From positions 33,766-97,765 of the forward strand of contig NZ_JALEGS010000055.1 of assembly GCF_022763345.1 (NCBI RefSeq): a stretch of DNA of 64,000 bases, read 5' to 3'. The position numbers were made by a program, and so were the translations under genes. Position 1 is the first letter of the stretch; the number at the start of each line of letters is the position of its first letter. Source of the DNA: Phaeodactylibacter sp. (GTDB taxonomy: Bacteria; Bacteroidota; Bacteroidia; Chitinophagales; Saprospiraceae). Of this stretch, positions 52,638 to 61,633 are shown piece after piece. The notes beneath the pieces are model-generated. The model made no database searches. It was not told where the DNA came from and saw only the letters and a list, made by a program, of their open reading frames with translations.

Positions 52638-54755
52638 TTACCGGTAAGTCTGCAAACGCTCTTCGTCTTCCGCTGTAGCAGGTTCCAGTGTAACGGCTGT
52701 GCCGCCTCCCGGCGCCAGGTCCAGCTTCAGGGTCGTGCTCTGGTCTACCAGAAAGGACTCAATGAGGAAAGCAGAAGGGTTTTCATCCCAGTGAGCGCCC
52801 TCTCCATCCCTGTAGATGGTCACTTTGTAATTGGCCCCTGCGGGCAGGAAGTCCAGTGAAGCTTCAAGGGAGCGCTCCTGCTCATCGGTAATGCTGCCCA
52901 GGAACCAGCGATCAGTCCCGCGCTCCTGACGGGCGATGGTCACGTAGTCGCCAACCTCACCGTTGAGCACTTTGCTCTGCTCCCAATCTACGCCAACCTC
53001 CCGGATGAACTCGAAGGCGGGATGGTCTTCGTAGTGCTCGGGCAGGTCGGCTGCCATCTGCACCGGACTATAGATGACCACATAGAGGGCTAACTGATGG
53101 GCCAGCGTAGTGTTGATCTGGCTTTCTTCCTTATATGGTGCCAGCTTCATGTTAAAAATGCCCGGCGTAAAATCTATTGGGCCAGCCAGCATGCGGGTAA
53201 AAGCAACCGTGGGCAAATGATCGGGAGGGTTACCGCCTTCCACCGACCAGGCATTGAATTCCTGCCCACGTAAGCCTTCCCGGGAAATCGCATTCGGGAA
53301 AGTACGCCGTATGCCAGTAGCTTTGATCGGCTCATGGGCATTAACGGCCACTTCATATTCGGCTGCCGTTTCCAGCACCTTGCGGTAATGGTTGACCATC
53401 CACTGGCCGTGGTGGTACTCTCCGGCTGGGATGATTTTACCCACGTAGCCTGTTTTTACGCTGTGGATGCCCAGGCGTTGCATAAGGGCGTAGGCGGTAT
53501 CGAGCTGCTGCTCGTAGGTACGCGGCGCGGCTGAGGTTTCGTGGTGCATAATCATTTCTACGCCTTTCTCTTTGGCGTAACCCACCACCTCCTCCAGGTC
53601 ATAGTCTTCGTAGGGTGTCACAAAGTCAAATACGCCCTCCCGGTCCTCAAAGCCGATCCAGTGTTCCCAACCGGTATTCCAGCCTTCCACAAGCACTGAC
53701 CCGATATTGTTTTCAGCAGCGAAGTCGATGTAGCGCTTTGCATTTTCAGTGGTTGCGCCGTGTTTGCCGCTGGCCATATCCCAGGAAGACTTGCCGAGGT
53801 GCATTTCCCACCAAATCCCCACGTACTTGGTGGGCTTAAACCACTCCACATCGCCCAATTGATTGGGCTCATTGAGGTTTACAATCAGGTTGGATTCGAT
53901 CAGGCCGCCGGCATCGGGGCTTACCTGTACGGTACGCCATGGGGTATGGAAGGGCAGTTTCCGCTTTACCTTATAAGGCGTGCGCTCTGAACCGACCAAA
54001 TTACTGGTAAGCTTGTAGGTGTCATTGTCCACCATAAGCGTCATGCCTGCGTAGTCCGTCAGGGCAGCTTCATGGAAACTCAGGTGCAGCCCGTCTGCTG
54101 TCCGCATCGTCACCGGCGTATTCACCGCATTGACGGGTATGAAGGTTTGGGCCAGATTGGGATGATCCCGCTTGCTCAGCGCATCAATGCCAGAGACAGA
54201 GGTCTCATTGTACAAATGTTCGTAAATATCCCAGTCGCCGGGAATCCACCAGGCAGTGTGGTTGCCAGTGAGTTGAAACTCGGTACGCTCCTCGGCAATT
54301 TCCAAGGCTTCCAGCCCTTCCTGTTCCGGAAATTCATACCGGAAGCCAAAGCCATCATCGTAGATCCGGAAGATCAGGCGCATCTTGCGATTGGGCGGCG
54401 GTATTTCACGGACCTCCACAGCAAGCTCGTTATAGTTGTTGGACACTTCCCGCTGCTCGCCCCAGGGCATTTCCCACACGTCATTCACGGCCCGAGTGGA
54501 ATAGTCTGTCATTTCAAAGCCGGTGCGAAGGCTTGGTGCATCTACCAGCTCAAATCCCAAAGCAGAGGTGTCCAGAAGGGCGGCCTCTCTATACCGGGCC
54601 CAGTAGACCGGCTCTCCTTCTTCAGTAAGCGTAAATTGTAATTGCAAATCGCCACTTGGAGAAGAGATTTCCAATATCTTGTCCATTTCTTTGTCTTTTG
54701 CGCAGCTGGGCAGCAGAACAGCGGCCAACAGGGGAAGGCACCAATGGTATCTCAT
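52638..54755 (-). CDS. GH97 family glycosidase lipoprotein
   Basis: This 705-residue protein begins MRYHWCLPLLAAVLLPSCAK with the lipobox Cys at 18. GH97 blocks are clear: the N-terminal domain with YDDGFGFRYEFPEQEG, the (beta/alpha)8 barrel with WWEMHLGKSSW, VLVEGWNTGWEHW and MIMHHET, and VNAHEPIKATGIRRTFPN, REGLRGQEFNAW and TPGIFNMKL. The C-terminal domain contains WFLGSITDEQERSLEASLDF. GH97 enzymes (SusB type) are calcium-dependent alpha-glucosidases or alpha-galactosidases in the periplasm. No SusC/SusD pair is adjacent, so its substrate locus is elsewhere. Whether it is the inverting or the retaining type cannot be decided by eye. Confidence 0.92.
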   Translation of the reverse strand: MRYHWCLPLLAAVLLPSCAKDKEMDKILEISSPSGDLQLQFTLTEEGEPVYWARYREAALLDTSALGFELVDAPSLRTGFEMTDYSTRAVNDVWEMPWGEQREVSNNYNELAVEVREIPPPNRKMRLIFRIYDDGFGFRYEFPEQEGLEALEIAEERTEFQLTGNHTAWWIPGDWDIYEHLYNETSVSGIDALSKRDHPNLAQTFIPVNAVNTPVTMRTADGLHLSFHEAALTDYAGMTLMVDNDTYKLTSNLVGSERTPYKVKRKLPFHTPWRTVQVSPDAGGLIESNLIVNLNEPNQLGDVEWFKPTKYVGIWWEMHLGKSSWDMASGKHGATTENAKRYIDFAAENNIGSVLVEGWNTGWEHWIGFEDREGVFDFVTPYEDYDLEEVVGYAKEKGVEMIMHHETSAAPRTYEQQLDTAYALMQRLGIHSVKTGYVGKIIPAGEYHHGQWMVNHYRKVLETAAEYEVAVNAHEPIKATGIRRTFPNAISREGLRGQEFNAWSVEGGNPPDHLPTVAFTRMLAGPIDFTPGIFNMKLAPYKEESQINTTLAHQLALYVVIYSPVQMAADLPEHYEDHPAFEFIREVGVDWEQSKVLNGEVGDYVTIARQERGTDRWFLGSITDEQERSLEASLDFLPAGANYKVTIYRDGEGAHWDENPSAFLIESFLVDQSTTLKLDLAPGGGTAVTLEPATAEDEERLQTYR

Positions 54756-54789
54756 ATATTTAGTTGGATTTCGTTGTTGTACTAAAAGC

Positions 54790-55482
54790 CTACACTTTCA
54801 TCAAATCTTCCACCACAGCAGGCACCCCCTGTGTAGCAGGGGCATCGATCACCTTCAGATCAGCAATCAGGCTCAGTTCGTAATTGATGGAAGGGTTAGG
54901 GTCAACGTAGTAAATTTTCCGGGCTTTCTGAGCGAAACCGACCAGTCCGGCAGCAGGATAAACCTGCATGGAGCTGCCAATGATCATAATGATATCCGCA
55001 TCCAGAACTTCCAGCGCAGCCTCCTCCAACATAGGAACAGCTTCTCCAAACCAAACGATATGAGGCCGGAGCTGATGGCCTTTTTCACAGGTATCGCCAA
55101 TATTGAGGTCTTCTTTCCAGTCGTAGACCAATTCCGGGTGCTTTGTGCTGCGCACCTTGAAAAGTTCGCCGTGCAAATGGAGCACATTGCTGCTCCCACC
55201 CCGCTCGTGCAGGTCGTCTACATTCTGAGTAACAACGGTCGTATTGAAAATATCCTCCAGAGCAGAGAGGGCTTCGTGTCCGGAATTCGGCCTCACCTCA
55301 TGCAGTTGACGCCGGCGCTGATTGTAAAAATCCAGTACCAGCTCAGGATTATTGCGCCAGCCCTGAGGAGAAGCCACTTCCATGACATCATGCCCTTCCC
55401 AAAGACCGTCATCGTCCCGAAAGGTCTTTATGCCGCTTTCGGCGCTCATCCCGGCGCCGGTCAATATCACTAGTTTGTCCAT
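54790..55482 (-). CDS. sirtuin (NAD-dependent protein deacylase)
   Basis: I chose the ATG at 55482, where the conserved fold begins (MDKLVILTGAGMSAESGIKT). The longer frame adds a non-conserved head. The 230-residue protein has the NAD site GAGMSAESGIKTFR (9-22), TQNVDDLHERGG (85-96), the active-site His in HLHG (102-105) and GSSMQVYPAAGL. The expected two CxxC zinc pairs are absent: only C132 (GDTCEKGHQLRP) remains. This metal-poor variant is, as I recall, common in Bacteroidota CobB-like sirtuins. It removes acyl groups from lysines in the cytoplasm. Confidence 0.9.
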   Translation of the reverse strand: MDKLVILTGAGMSAESGIKTFRDDDGLWEGHDVMEVASPQGWRNNPELVLDFYNQRRRQLHEVRPNSGHEALSALEDIFNTTVVTQNVDDLHERGGSSNVLHLHGELFKVRSTKHPELVYDWKEDLNIGDTCEKGHQLRPHIVWFGEAVPMLEEAALEVLDADIIMIIGSSMQVYPAAGLVGFAQKARKIYYVDPNPSINYELSLIADLKVIDAPATQGVPAVVEDLMKV

Positions 55483-55540
55483 ATCGTTTGCACTGAAAAT
55501 TAGATTCCTAAAGATACACAATCGGTGCAGACTGTAAAAA

Positions 55541-57961
55541 CTAATCCCTCAACTTGAGCAGGGCTGCTTTTACATAACCATCCCAACCGCCCATAGAGAC
55601 TTTCCACCACCACTGGTTGGTTTTTTCCAGCAATTTCAACTCCGTATCTACCGGCATACGGGAAATGACGCCCGAACTGGAATTGGGGGCTTCCCGCAGG
55701 CTCGTCCGCTGTGTCAGCAGGTAAGTGGCGTAGGGTGGCGCGTAAGCGATGGGGTACCCGCTCTCTGCTTCATCAGATGCAGTCACAGCTTTTTCAGGTT
55801 CAATATCAACAGCAGGCTCCGGTTCATTCGCTGGCATTTCGGGCTCAGGCGCTGTTTCCGTTAGCGGTGCCTGTTCGGGCATCGGTTCGGGTGCCGGTGT
55901 TTCCACCGCTTCAGGGACAAGGGTTTCGGGCGCTGATCCGCTGAGTTCAGCTGCGGGAGCAGGCGCCTGTGATTCTGCTTCAGGCTTTGGCTGATCAGGG
56001 GTTTCCGGGCTTTCAGGTGAGTCAGGTACCTCTGAGGCTGCTGCATCATTTGCGGTCTCTTCTTCGGCGGCAATCAGGAAAACGACCTGGTTCAAAGAGG
56101 ATTTCCGCTCCGGCTGGAAGTCGACAATAAGGCTGTCGTAGCTGGCAGATTTCACAACGGCCTGATAAGGTGCCCGTTCGGCAGAGAGCTGCATATTTAT
56201 CCGGCCACCAAAAGCTGCTTCCGTCTGTATGAGTTTGTAATACCCTCCTTGTTCTATCCGGTAAACGTCTACGCTCGCCTCTTCAACCAGCCCAAGGTCC
56301 TGATTGTCCCGTAGTTCAAGCTTAAAGGGGAAAAGTTTTAGCCCATCTGCGTTAGCGGGGTGGTTCTCCGGGTAGTTGTCTTCTTCATCAGGGTAGGTGA
56401 GCAATGGTGCCTGTGCGGATGGCTCAGGGGCATCGGTGGCTATAATCTCGGTCGTAGCGGGCTCAGGCTCCGCAATTGTGGCCTCCGCTTCCGGTGCCTC
56501 AGCAGCTACCGGCGCTTCGGCAGGCTGAGTTTTAGCAGGCACGTTAACAGGTTCGGGCATTTCCGAATCCAAACCACGCGCAGCAGCCAGTTTTAAATCT
56601 GATTGTTTGCGCCCAAAAGTCAAATTGAGCCCTGCCCGGAAGTTCGCTCCATCGAGGCGCTCCTCATTGGTCACAGCAGACAGGTTGTCAGCAATGGCAT
56701 AAACCTGAAGCGGCCCCAGTTTAAGGGCTGCATTGGCCCCCAGGCTGTTAAAAGTACCGTTTTGCATGGTGTAAACGCCGCCTACACTGAGAATACGCCC
56801 TAAAGAAAACCGGGTACTCAAAGAAAGGGCTGTGAAGGTGCCGCCGGTAAAAAACTCATTGTACAAAAGCCCACCGACATCCCAAAAAGGGAAGAGCTGA
56901 TAATTCGCGCCCAGGTAAGTGCGGGGCGCAAGGGCCTGCGTGTAAGCGACATTCGAGGTGGCTTCAAAGGTGCCTACCGTATCAATGCCGGGGACCACTT
57001 CAAAGTCTTCTCCATCGTCCAAGTTAGCGGCATCCACGCCTTCAAAGTTGACGGTGCCCGTCAGGTTGACTTTTTGTGTGGCATTTTTCCAACGGATGCT
57101 GCCCAGGTTGAGCAGGGATGCAGATAGGGTCAGCCGGTCGCCCATGAGGTACTCTGCCCCCAGATCGAATGACCAGCCGGTATTGCCATTGGTAAACCGC
57201 CGCAGCCCGGCACCGCCTTCCGGCTCCACGCCATCCGTGTCCAGCGCATCACCGAAATTCTCAAATCCTTCTATGGTCTGATCGAGCAGGTTGAATTGCC
57301 CGGCACCATAATAAAAGGCTTCATAGTCCAGCTCGGCAGTCGTTTGGTAAATATCGCTGCTCTGCATCAGGGTCAGCCCGCTGCGGTTGGTCACAAAACT
57401 TCCAGCACCCAGCAAACGGTTGATACGCAGGCCTACTGCGAGCCTTGGATTGACTTCATAGTTCAGGCCCAGCCCAATTTTCTGATACGCGATCAGATCA
57501 ACTGATGGACCGATATTGAGGGGCTGATCAAGGTATTGCTCAGTCCCTTCCCATACCGTTTGCAGCAGGGCTTCCGGAAGGGTGAATTCAGCATCCATTA
57601 CACTACTCGTGGACAGGCTGACGAAAAACTTGCCGACTCTGCCGCCTACGCCCAGCCCATCAACTATAGTAGAGTTCTTCAGGACCAAATCGCGTTCCAG
57701 CTCGCCTACCACACCATCCAGGTTGAGGTAATTGGTATTCTCCGCGCTGTTGTATTCAAATAGCCGCTCCTGATTGATGCCAATCGCATTCAAACTGGTA
57801 TGCACTGAAGGCAGCGAAACAATGAATTCCTGACGGGGGAAAAAGCCAGGGTTAAGATGGCTGGCATTCCAAACATCGCGCATTTGGAACAGCCCGTATT
57901 CCTGAGCCGGAAGCACCCAACCCATCAGAAGCAGCAAAGCAGTGATTATAAAACGATACAT
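55541..57961 (-). CDS. DUF5723-like outer-membrane barrel with C-terminal SH3 domain
   Basis: This 806-residue protein has a signal peptide ending at LPAQ. Residues about 20-455 form a barrel of the DUF5723 type (YGLFQMRDVWNASHLNPGFF, GLGLNYEVNPRLAVGLRINR, DLGAEYLMGDRLTLSASLLN). A Pro/Ala/Glu-rich linker follows (about 470-530), then a domain of about 100 residues (FPFKLELRDNQDLGLVEEAS). A second Pro/Glu linker (about 640-735) and a C-terminal SH3b-like domain (LTQRTSLREAPNSSSGVIS, WWWKVSMGGWDGYV) complete it. The layout suggests a barrel with a periplasmic, wall-binding tail. It lies directly downstream (18 bp) of the hypothetical lipoprotein gene, a pairing that may be conserved. Confidence 0.8.
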   Translation of the reverse strand: MYRFIITALLLLMGWVLPAQEYGLFQMRDVWNASHLNPGFFPRQEFIVSLPSVHTSLNAIGINQERLFEYNSAENTNYLNLDGVVGELERDLVLKNSTIVDGLGVGGRVGKFFVSLSTSSVMDAEFTLPEALLQTVWEGTEQYLDQPLNIGPSVDLIAYQKIGLGLNYEVNPRLAVGLRINRLLGAGSFVTNRSGLTLMQSSDIYQTTAELDYEAFYYGAGQFNLLDQTIEGFENFGDALDTDGVEPEGGAGLRRFTNGNTGWSFDLGAEYLMGDRLTLSASLLNLGSIRWKNATQKVNLTGTVNFEGVDAANLDDGEDFEVVPGIDTVGTFEATSNVAYTQALAPRTYLGANYQLFPFWDVGGLLYNEFFTGGTFTALSLSTRFSLGRILSVGGVYTMQNGTFNSLGANAALKLGPLQVYAIADNLSAVTNEERLDGANFRAGLNLTFGRKQSDLKLAAARGLDSEMPEPVNVPAKTQPAEAPVAAEAPEAEATIAEPEPATTEIIATDAPEPSAQAPLLTYPDEEDNYPENHPANADGLKLFPFKLELRDNQDLGLVEEASVDVYRIEQGGYYKLIQTEAAFGGRINMQLSAERAPYQAVVKSASYDSLIVDFQPERKSSLNQVVFLIAAEEETANDAAASEVPDSPESPETPDQPKPEAESQAPAPAAELSGSAPETLVPEAVETPAPEPMPEQAPLTETAPEPEMPANEPEPAVDIEPEKAVTASDEAESGYPIAYAPPYATYLLTQRTSLREAPNSSSGVISRMPVDTELKLLEKTNQWWWKVSMGGWDGYVKAALLKLRD

Positions 57962-57979
57962 AACGAGGGGTTTTTGAGG

Positions 57980-59491
57980 TTAAAATCCGGCAAGGATACC
58001 CAGCCTAACGCCAAGGGTGTAAGTATTCAACAATCGGGCAGCGTCAGCGCCTCCGTTGGGGCTTTCGAGTGTGGCAATGATCCGGGCATCAGCGGTTCGG
58101 CTCAGGATTTGCTCCAGCTGAGTGCCGTTGAGCTCACTTTCCAGAATGGATTCTTTGCTCGTGGAGACAGAGCCGTCCGGGCGCAGGTTGCCACTTGCCA
58201 CCAGGCGCGGGCCTTCCTGGAAAAGGGAATCAAAAACCATCCCACTGCCGTCCATAAACTGTAATTGCATGCCCAGCTCAAGCGGGAAACCATTATCCGC
58301 CACCATTTTGAAGCCGAGGCGGTCTAAATCCTCCAGATCGGAAAGGTCGACCTCAAAGGTATCGACAATCCGAAAGCCACTAGCTCGTGCGTACAGCGGT
58401 ATTTCCACTTCGACATCAATATCTACCTTGACGGAATCCGTAAGGTGATTGGTTATGAGGTTGTTTTCATAAGGGTTAGCCACTGCGCTAAAGGCATAGT
58501 CCAGCTGATAAGGCACGCCGGATATGGCAGATACGATGTTGGAATTATCAGAATCCAGGCGGAGCATCGTAGGTTTGGCTTCTCCGACCTCGTCAATGTA
58601 GGGGAATGCAAACAGCAGTCCACTGTCGAGCATGGGGTTATCCAGCGCCACAATGCCATTCCGGTAAGTATGCAGGTCGAAAGTGTCTGACCGCAGTTCC
58701 AGAGGGATGCCCATGGTGTTGTAGAACGTCAGGCTGATGACCGGCTCCAGAAACTCCAGCTCACCGGCTTCCCAATTGTCCAGAAAGGCAAATTCCAGAG
58801 AATCCCCCGGCAGGCTTACATCAAATTTTCCAAAATAACCCTGTATGTAGCTGTAGTCCATCCCGCTGATGGAGGTCAAAAAAGGCGGAAGATCGACCGG
58901 GCTGTTATCGCTGACCCGGTTTGCGGTGTAGGTCGTTTCAATGTCTTGATCCAGTATCAATTCATAGCCTGTCAAATCCAGCGTGCTTACTGTTTCCGAA
59001 GCGCCGCTCATATCTGCGGGAGGCAGCGTTGCGGACACAGAAAGGCTGTTGCCATCAATCTGCAGGTTCGAAAAAGTGAGGGTAAATGCAACGGTATCCG
59101 GGAAAGGGTTAAGCACAGTATAGGCAAACTGCCCGGCTTTCAACCGGATGATTTCATAGCGGTAATCGCCAGGTGCCTGGTATTCCACAATTTGTTCTTT
59201 CTCCGCGATTGGTACAGGAATGGTGGGAAGCGGGTCTAATTCAAACGCTGGCCTCGCTTCAATACGGTCCTGATAAACAATGGTAAGCCGGTTGCCAAAA
59301 TCGGTTTGGATAAGGCTGCCATCATCCAGGTCATCAAGCAAATCATTGATACTGAAGGAAGTATTAATGAGCGGCACACCAAAAGCAGGATTCCAATCAT
59401 CGGGCTCTGCTACTTCAAACCGGTCTGGGAAACAACTGGCAAGTCCAGCCATCACCAGGAGGGCTAACCAGATAGAGGGTAGATTTTTCAT
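57980..59491 (-). CDS. hypothetical lipoprotein paired with the DUF5723-like barrel
   Basis: I chose the ATG at 59491, which gives MKNLPSIWLALLVMAGLASC, a lipobox ending at Cys 20. The longer frame adds a non-conserved head. The 503-residue protein is beta-rich (VEYQAPGDYRYEIIRLKAGQ, FTLTFSNLQIDGNSLSV) with no recognised domain. It probably sits on the outer membrane. It lies 18 bp upstream of the barrel-SH3 gene on the same strand, so the two are likely co-transcribed and may form a complex. Function unknown. Confidence 0.7.
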   Translation of the reverse strand: MKNLPSIWLALLVMAGLASCFPDRFEVAEPDDWNPAFGVPLINTSFSINDLLDDLDDGSLIQTDFGNRLTIVYQDRIEARPAFELDPLPTIPVPIAEKEQIVEYQAPGDYRYEIIRLKAGQFAYTVLNPFPDTVAFTLTFSNLQIDGNSLSVSATLPPADMSGASETVSTLDLTGYELILDQDIETTYTANRVSDNSPVDLPPFLTSISGMDYSYIQGYFGKFDVSLPGDSLEFAFLDNWEAGELEFLEPVISLTFYNTMGIPLELRSDTFDLHTYRNGIVALDNPMLDSGLLFAFPYIDEVGEAKPTMLRLDSDNSNIVSAISGVPYQLDYAFSAVANPYENNLITNHLTDSVKVDIDVEVEIPLYARASGFRIVDTFEVDLSDLEDLDRLGFKMVADNGFPLELGMQLQFMDGSGMVFDSLFQEGPRLVASGNLRPDGSVSTSKESILESELNGTQLEQILSRTADARIIATLESPNGGADAARLLNTYTLGVRLGILAGF

Positions 59492-59572
59492 AGTATTTTC
59501 TTTGCTTGGGCCATATAAAGGTAATGACCCCACCGCAAAGGTTTACGCATAAACCTGCCAAATGTTACAGGC

Positions 59573-60739
59573 TTAGGCTTTCATCCGCTGAAAGCCTTTC
59601 TCAAGCCCCTCCCATAACCAGGCTGGGTCTTCCAATCCAATGTATAAACGGACCAGGTTCCAGGGCGTGGTGGAGTCCTCTCGTCCGGGCACTCCGTAAA
59701 AGGCAGTTGCTGGCATGACGAGCGACTCGTGCCCGCCCCAGGAAACCGCCAGCAGGAACCGCTCCAGGCCCTCGAAAAAGCGCTCTGCCTGCCGGAAGGT
59801 ATCGGCATCCAAATAGAAGGAAAACAAGCCTCCGGCTCCGGTCATCTGCCTCCGGGCCAGCTCGTTCTGTGGGAAGGACGGCAACCAAGGGTGCAAGACC
59901 TTGCCAACGGCAGGGTGCCCCTCCAGCTGTTGGGCGATTTCCAGGGCACTTTCATGCGTGCGCTGCATCCGGAGCTCCAGCGTCCGCAGCCCGCGTATGA
60001 CCAAACTCGCATCGTGTGGGGAAAGAACGCCGCCCAGGGTCATGTACTCTCCGGTAAAGACGCGCCCTATGGTTTCATGGCTTCCGCAGAGCACACCGAA
60101 TACGACATCGCTATGACCGTTGAGGTATTTGGTACCGGAGTGGACAACCATATCGATACCAAAGTCGATAGGGTTTTGAAATATCGGTGAGGCATAGCTA
60201 TTGTCGATGCAGGTAGGGATGCCATGCTTTTTGGCGATAGCCGCGCAGGCCTCAAGGTCCTGCAGTTCGAACGTCATGGAATTCGGACTCTCCAGATAAA
60301 GCAAAGTTGTATTATCCTGAATAGCGGCTTCGATTTGCTCTGGGTCTGTGCCGTCGACAAAGGTGTGGGATACGCCAAAACGGGGCAGGTAGTTGACCAG
60401 TATACTGTGGGTCCAGGAGTAGGGCTTGGCTATACTTACAATATGCCCGCCGGCCTTGCAATGCGCCAGTATAGCGGCAGATATAGCGCCCATACCACTG
60501 CCGAAAACCAGTGCATCCTCAGCGTGCTCCAGGGCAGCCAGCTTTTTGCGCAAAATAGCGACAGTGGGGTTGTGGCCCCGGGAGTACACTGGTTGCTGAG
60601 CCTCCTGAGCAATAGCTTGCCGGAAATCATCCAACGTATCAAAAGCGAAATTACTGGTCTGCATAACCGGTGGGGAAACCGCGTTAAAGTAGTTGTGGCG
60701 TTCCTCGCCAAGGTGCATAAGAATTTCGCTAAGGTGCAT
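59573..60739 (-). CDS. PLP-dependent trans-sulfuration enzyme (cystathionine gamma-synthase/lyase family)
   Basis: I chose the ATG at 60739 because family members often begin with MxLSxIL and LGE (here MHLSEILMHLGE), and this avoids overlap with phzF. ATGs at 60748 and 60772 are alternatives. The protein has YSRGHNPTVAILRKKLAALE, FGSGMGAISAAI, ESPNSMTFELQDLEACAAIA and DNSYASPIFQNPIDFGIDMV. HSGTKYLNGHSD carries the Schiff-base Lys. SWGGHESLVMPA is the substrate-carboxylate block. The family splits or builds cystathionine and related thioethers in the cytoplasm. Exact reaction unknown. Confidence 0.88.
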   Translation of the reverse strand: MHLSEILMHLGEERHNYFNAVSPPVMQTSNFAFDTLDDFRQAIAQEAQQPVYSRGHNPTVAILRKKLAALEHAEDALVFGSGMGAISAAILAHCKAGGHIVSIAKPYSWTHSILVNYLPRFGVSHTFVDGTDPEQIEAAIQDNTTLLYLESPNSMTFELQDLEACAAIAKKHGIPTCIDNSYASPIFQNPIDFGIDMVVHSGTKYLNGHSDVVFGVLCGSHETIGRVFTGEYMTLGGVLSPHDASLVIRGLRTLELRMQRTHESALEIAQQLEGHPAVGKVLHPWLPSFPQNELARRQMTGAGGLFSFYLDADTFRQAERFFEGLERFLLAVSWGGHESLVMPATAFYGVPGREDSTTPWNLVRLYIGLEDPAWLWEGLEKGFQRMKA

Positions 60740-60755
60740 AAGTGCCATCCGTTTT

Positions 60756-61553
60756 CTAAACAAAAATTTCACCTTTCATATAGGTGACCGCCTTACCAGA
60801 AATGGCGACCCGCTCTCCAAGCATAGTGCAGCGCAGGTTGCCGCCTCTTTTGCTTAACTGACGGGCGGTAAGCTCCTGCTTCGAGAGGCGTTCTGCCCAG
60901 TAAGGTGTCATTGTGGTATGTGCAGAACCGGTAACCGGGTCCTCGTCAACCCCGGCAGCCGGGTAAAAACATCGGGAAACGAAATCGGTGGTACTGCCCG
61001 GTGCGGTCACGATCACGCCTCTGCAACGGACTTGTTTCAGCAAACGAAGGTCAGGAGCTAGCTGGGCAACATCTGCTTCTGATTCGAGGACGACCAGAAA
61101 ATCGTCCCGCCCCATCAGTACCTCCACGGGCTCTGTACCCAGTGCGTCTTTGAGGGCTCGGGGTGCTACCACGGTTTCGATATTGTCTACCGGGAAGTCG
61201 AGCATGTACTCCTCCCCTTCCTTGGTCACCGTGAGCAAGCCGCTGCGGGAACCGAAGGTGATACTTTTATGCGGGTGCCCTAAGTGGGTAAACAAACAGT
61301 GTGCGGCAGCCAGAGTCGCATGACCGCACAGGTCCACTTCAATAGCCGGGGTAAACCAGCGCAGTTCATAATCTGCTTCACCTCCGGGAATAAAGAAAGC
61401 CGTTTCTGAAAGGTTATTCTCGGCAGCAATAGCCTGCAGAGTGGCATCCGGCAACCAGACATCCATCGGACAGACAGCGGCAGGGTTTCCCTTAAATTGT
61501 TGGCTGGCGAAAGCGTCAATCTGATAAATCGGAATATTTCGTGGACCGGGCAT
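60756..61553 (-). CDS. PhzF family isomerase
   Basis: I chose the ATG at 61553 (MPGPRNIPIYQIDAFASQQF). An in-frame ATG 17 codons upstream adds a non-conserved head. The 265-residue protein carries GNPAAVCPM, NNLSETAFF (catalytic Glu), DLCGHATLAAAH and DEDPVTGSAH, the two GxAH-type blocks of the PhzF/DapF-like fold. PhzF isomerises a phenazine precursor, but most members are of unknown role. No phenazine genes are near. It lies 16 bp upstream of the PLP enzyme gene, and the pair may act in one amino-acid pathway. Confidence 0.88.
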   Translation of the reverse strand: MPGPRNIPIYQIDAFASQQFKGNPAAVCPMDVWLPDATLQAIAAENNLSETAFFIPGGEADYELRWFTPAIEVDLCGHATLAAAHCLFTHLGHPHKSITFGSRSGLLTVTKEGEEYMLDFPVDNIETVVAPRALKDALGTEPVEVLMGRDDFLVVLESEADVAQLAPDLRLLKQVRCRGVIVTAPGSTTDFVSRCFYPAAGVDEDPVTGSAHTTMTPYWAERLSKQELTARQLSKRGGNLRCTMLGERVAISGKAVTYMKGEIFV

Positions 61554-61633
61554 AGGATATGAATTGGGGATCTCAGGATCAGAAGGAAGGCAACCCGGGG
61601 ACAAGTTAAACTACTCAACCCCTGTACTTTCCA

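Noticed and set aside
55700..56560. Low-complexity DNA suggesting a tandem repeat array
   Set aside because: It is the coding sequence for the Pro/Ala/Glu linkers of the barrel-SH3 protein. No regular period was seen.
60700..60745. Short direct repeat AAGGTGCATAAG twice
   Set aside because: It encodes the natural MHLSEILMHLGE start of the PLP enzyme and needs no further explanation.
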